Assembly: GCA_005893365.1 (NCBI GenBank)
Contig: VBPB01000202.1
Coordinates: 1 to 5,753, forward strand
Direction: 5' to 3'
Length of the DNA: 5,753 nt
Origin: Candidatus Eiseniibacteriota bacterium
GTDB lineage: Bacteria; Eisenbacteria; RBG-16-71-46
The notes below the pieces were generated by a model. That model saw only the letters and a program-made list of their open reading frames with translations, made no database searches and was not told the DNA's origin. The translations under genes were made by a program, and so were the position numbers. Below, piece after piece: positions 5,298-5,753 of the stretch (position 1 is the stretch's first letter; each line of letters begins with the position of its first letter).

Positions 5298-5753
5298 CTA
5301 CGAGCTCTTCGGTCCCAGCAGCTTCTCGCGCCCGACCAGCAGCAGGAATCCGGTGAGCAGGACGAACGGGATGAGCGAGAGCAGGTCGGAGCTGGGTCCG
5401 GCGAAGAACGGGTTGCTGGCCTCCGCCCACTTGGTGAGCGCGGCGTCCACGTTGTCGAACAGGCCCGCGATGAAGGCGATGATGATCCCGGCGATCGCCC
5501 CGCCGGCGATGTAGCCCGAGGCGAGCAGCACGCCGCTGCTGCGGTCGGCCTCGGCGGCCAACTGGTCCTCGGAGAGCTTGTGGTGCGCCAGATCCTTGCG
5601 CCGCGCCCGGTCCACCAGCCAGCGGATGGCGCCGCCGATGAAGATGGGTGACGACGAGGAGAGCGGCAGGTAGACGCCGACCGCGAACGGCAGCGACGAG
5701 ATGCCCGACATCTCGAGCACGATCGCGATCATCACGCCGAACAGCACCAGGCC
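5298..5753 (-). CDS. OPT-family oligopeptide transporter, C-terminal part
   Basis: The frame is open to the right edge; 151 residues and a TAG stop (5300-5298) are seen, so the N-terminal bulk of a protein normally near 600-700 residues is missing. Three hydrophobic segments can be made out: about residues 3-20 (FGVMIAIVLEMSGI), 76-94 (YIAGGAIAGIIIAFIAGLF) and 123-140 (LLSLIPFVLLTGFLLLVG). Between the first two lies the motif SSLPFAVGVYLPLSSSSPIFIGGAIRWLVD, highly typical of the C-terminal end of prokaryotic OPT transporters, and then a charged cytoplasmic-type loop (RARRKDLAHHKLSEDQ). OPT proteins are secondary transporters in the inner membrane that take up short peptides, or metal chelates in the YSL branch; the substrate cannot be told from this end. 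It is the most upstream visible gene of the minus-strand block, so the operon promoter lies outside the window. Confidence 0.9.
   Translation of the reverse strand, partial: GLVLFGVMIAIVLEMSGISSLPFAVGVYLPLSSSSPIFIGGAIRWLVDRARRKDLAHHKLSEDQLAAEADRSSGVLLASGYIAGGAIAGIIIAFIAGLFDNVDAALTKWAEASNPFFAGPSSDLLSLIPFVLLTGFLLLVGREKLLGPKSS

Noticed and set aside
3234..5651. An 805-codon open frame on the plus strand, opposite the M61 and OPT genes
   Set aside because: Its translation is a low-complexity R/G/A/V/E/Q-rich string without domains, and it lies opposite genes with clear family motifs and ribosome binding sites. At this GC content stop codons are rare opposite strongly biased genes, so it is a shadow.
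1..5753. Mobile element, CRISPR array, toxin-antitoxin or known defence system
   Set aside because: No transposase, integrase, terminal repeats, regularly spaced repeats or matching protein families were seen on either strand.

Overview
This is a high-GC (strongly G/C at third codon positions) bacterial chromosomal window, with no phage, IS, CRISPR, tRNA or rRNA signal. The gene families fit a free-living, probably soil- or sediment-type Gram-negative bacterium such as Acidobacteriota, Gemmatimonadota or a related uncultured lineage. They include secreted proteins with carboxypeptidase-regulatory-like folds, an M61 aminopeptidase with a PDZ domain, an OPT peptide transporter and an MpaB-like oxygenase. 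The phylum assignment is inference only; no marker gene is present.

The layout is two convergent blocks. The left block, on the plus strand, holds the 3' part of a protein with two carboxypeptidase-regulatory-like beta domains (2-841). A 167-base gap follows (842-1008) that is unusually rich in structure: a near-perfect 18-base direct repeat, a perfect 8-bp hairpin and two short dyads. After it comes a small exported coiled-coil protein (1009-1500).

The right block, on the minus strand, reads from the right edge leftwards as four tightly packed genes. They are the C-terminal end of an OPT-family oligopeptide transporter (5753-5298), a secreted M61 peptidase (5273-3315), an MpaB/rubber-oxygenase-family (DUF2236-type) protein (3301-2414) and a two-domain GNAT acetyltransferase (2369-1536). 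Gaps are 24, 13 and 44 bases, and each downstream start has a purine-rich ribosome binding site, so this looks like one operon. The transporter and M61 peptidase make functional sense together, with export-side peptide trimming followed by peptide uptake. How the oxygenase and acetyltransferase join in is unknown.

The two blocks meet tail to tail across 35 bases (1501-1535) with no obvious intrinsic terminator. Very long open frames opposite the right-hand genes, including one of about 805 codons, are judged to be GC-driven shadows. I do not see a clear new defence or mobile system. The most unusual items are the four-gene operon combination and the structured 828-976 region.
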